Origin: Gemmata massiliana
GTDB taxonomy: Bacteria > Planctomycetota > Planctomycetia > Gemmatales > Gemmataceae
NCBI GenBank assembly: GCA_000531095.1
Contig: HG799463.1
Coordinates: 1,040,008 to 1,104,007, forward strand
Length of the DNA stretch: 64,000 nt
Direction: 5' to 3'
Below are positions 63,194 to 64,000 of this stretch, in pieces. Within the stretch, counting starts at the first letter, position 1; every line of letters starts with the position of its first letter. Under the pieces are notes generated by a model. It saw nothing but the letters and a program-made list of their open reading frames with translations. It made no database searches and was not told the origin of the DNA. The translations under genes and the position numbers were made by a program.

Positions 63194-64000
63194 TGATGCG
63201 GTTCTTCGTTGTCGCTTGCGCGGTGTTGGGGCTGTCCGAACTGGCACCGGTTCGAGCGCAGTTCGTGGTCGGGTCAATGCCCGGCCCGGGTTACGGCTTC
63301 GGCGGCGGGTACTCGTATCGGGGCGGGTTCGGGTTCTCGTTCGGCGGACCGCACGTTCGCGTGAGCGGCTTCGGCGGTGGGTTCGTGTCGCGGGCCGTGT
63401 TCTACCCGCCACTGGTCCCGGTTGCGCCTCTCGGTCCCGTCGGGTTCAGTGGCCCGGCGTACTGGAACAGGTGGGGCGTCGCGCCACCGATAGTAATCGT
63501 CACCCCGCCACCCATCATCGTCGGTGGGAACTTCGACGCACCCGATCCGGACGCGGCAGCCAATAACGTCCCTCCGCCGCGCAACGACGCGGTCGTGTTC
63601 CCGCGCGGGGCGAAAGAAACCGACTTCATCGTGATCTCGCCCAAAAAGGGAACCACGGTTCCCGAAGTCACCCGCGTCGCTCCTCCCCCGTTGCCACCGC
63701 CGCCAATGGGCGCGTTCGACCCGTTCAAGCCGGTCACGAAAGTGGCCGCGGAGTACCCCGAAGCGGACCCGAAAAAGGAAGCGGCCCGGCTCGTGAAACT
63801 CGCGCGGACGGCATTCGCTCTGGGCGACTACGGGCGCGCTGCGGAACACTTCGAGCGCGCGATCACGGCGGACCCGGCTGACGCACGGGCGTACTTCCTG
63901 CAAGCCCAGGCGCGATTCGCGACCGGCCAGTTCGCAGAAGCCGTGGCCCGAATTCGCGACGGGCTGGCGCGCGACGCGAAGTGGCCGACCGCCGCGTTCG
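63194..64000 (+). CDS. Exported TPR protein, cut by the right window edge
   Basis: The frame is open from the ATG at 63194 (or 63197) to the last base; GGAGG lies upstream. A signal peptide (MMRFFVVACAVLGLSELAPV, cut near VRAQ) is followed by a Gly/Phe-rich segment (GYGFGGGYSYRGGFGFSFGG) and a Pro-rich middle. Two TPR units start at about residue 200: ARTAFALGDYGRAAEHFERA and FLQAQARFATGQFAEAVARI. This order is common in planctomycete exported proteins. The end is not visible. Confidence 0.8.

Overview
The window looks like a chromosome piece from a Gemmata-like planctomycete (family Gemmataceae). The evidence is its high GC content, an exported giant protein with the N-terminal motif MEPMEERLVPDG (a variant of the planctomycete LEPLEDRLVPDG signature), the glycine/proline-rich PilM/PilO-like pilus proteins, a Gemmata-type 'RKLRLFGCACFRRVW' paralogue, and many small palindromic or dispersed intergenic repeats. 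No rRNA, tRNA or CRISPR array was found.

The main structure is a putative integrated element of about 39.5 kb (583-40100). It sits inside a large peptidase-U32-family gene. A 13-bp identical core (583-595 and 40088-40100) marks both ends. The left copy of the gene's 3' end (to 972) is AT-richer and diverged, and it restores the host frame. The GC-rich original 3' end has been displaced to 40088-40477 as a headless fragment. Just inside the left end are a large serine recombinase (1116-2948), a HTH gene, and a P4-type primase/helicase. Further in are a second small serine recombinase (12136-12750) and a run of 11-bp iterons. The cargo is mixed: a flavin amine oxidase, a beta-propeller protein, a thioredoxin-like protein, a coiled-coil lipoprotein, a giant RHS polymorphic toxin with a coupled immunity gene, a DUF434 protein and a flavin reductase.

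The region 29184-40011 is the richest part of the element. It holds a GHKL-ATPase/nuclease-like protein. A SIR2-SLOG (ThsA/Thoeris-like) effector overlaps by 4 nt with a ThiC-like radical-SAM homologue. A thyA-folA pair converges on them, and thyA has a diverged phosphate loop. An XRE regulator has clear operators. At the right border a DUF3102-like gene is coupled to a TET/JBP-like 2OG-Fe(II) dioxygenase. I consider the SIR2-SLOG plus ThiC-like pair the best candidate for an undescribed system.

Right of the element the chromosome is ordinary Gemmata housekeeping: a sigma-54 regulator (GAFTSA variant), an IS630 remnant, a SulP transporter with a beta-carbonic anhydrase, a PfkB/RfaE-like kinase, a GntR-LacI regulator with a TIGR03364 oxidoreductase, and a LamG/metallophosphatase. 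A type IV pilus cluster follows (PilM-PilN fusion, PilO-like gene with a probable frameshift, PilP-position protein). Then come a GT39 glycosyltransferase broken by a 174-bp palindromic element, glgC, and a TPR protein running off the right edge.
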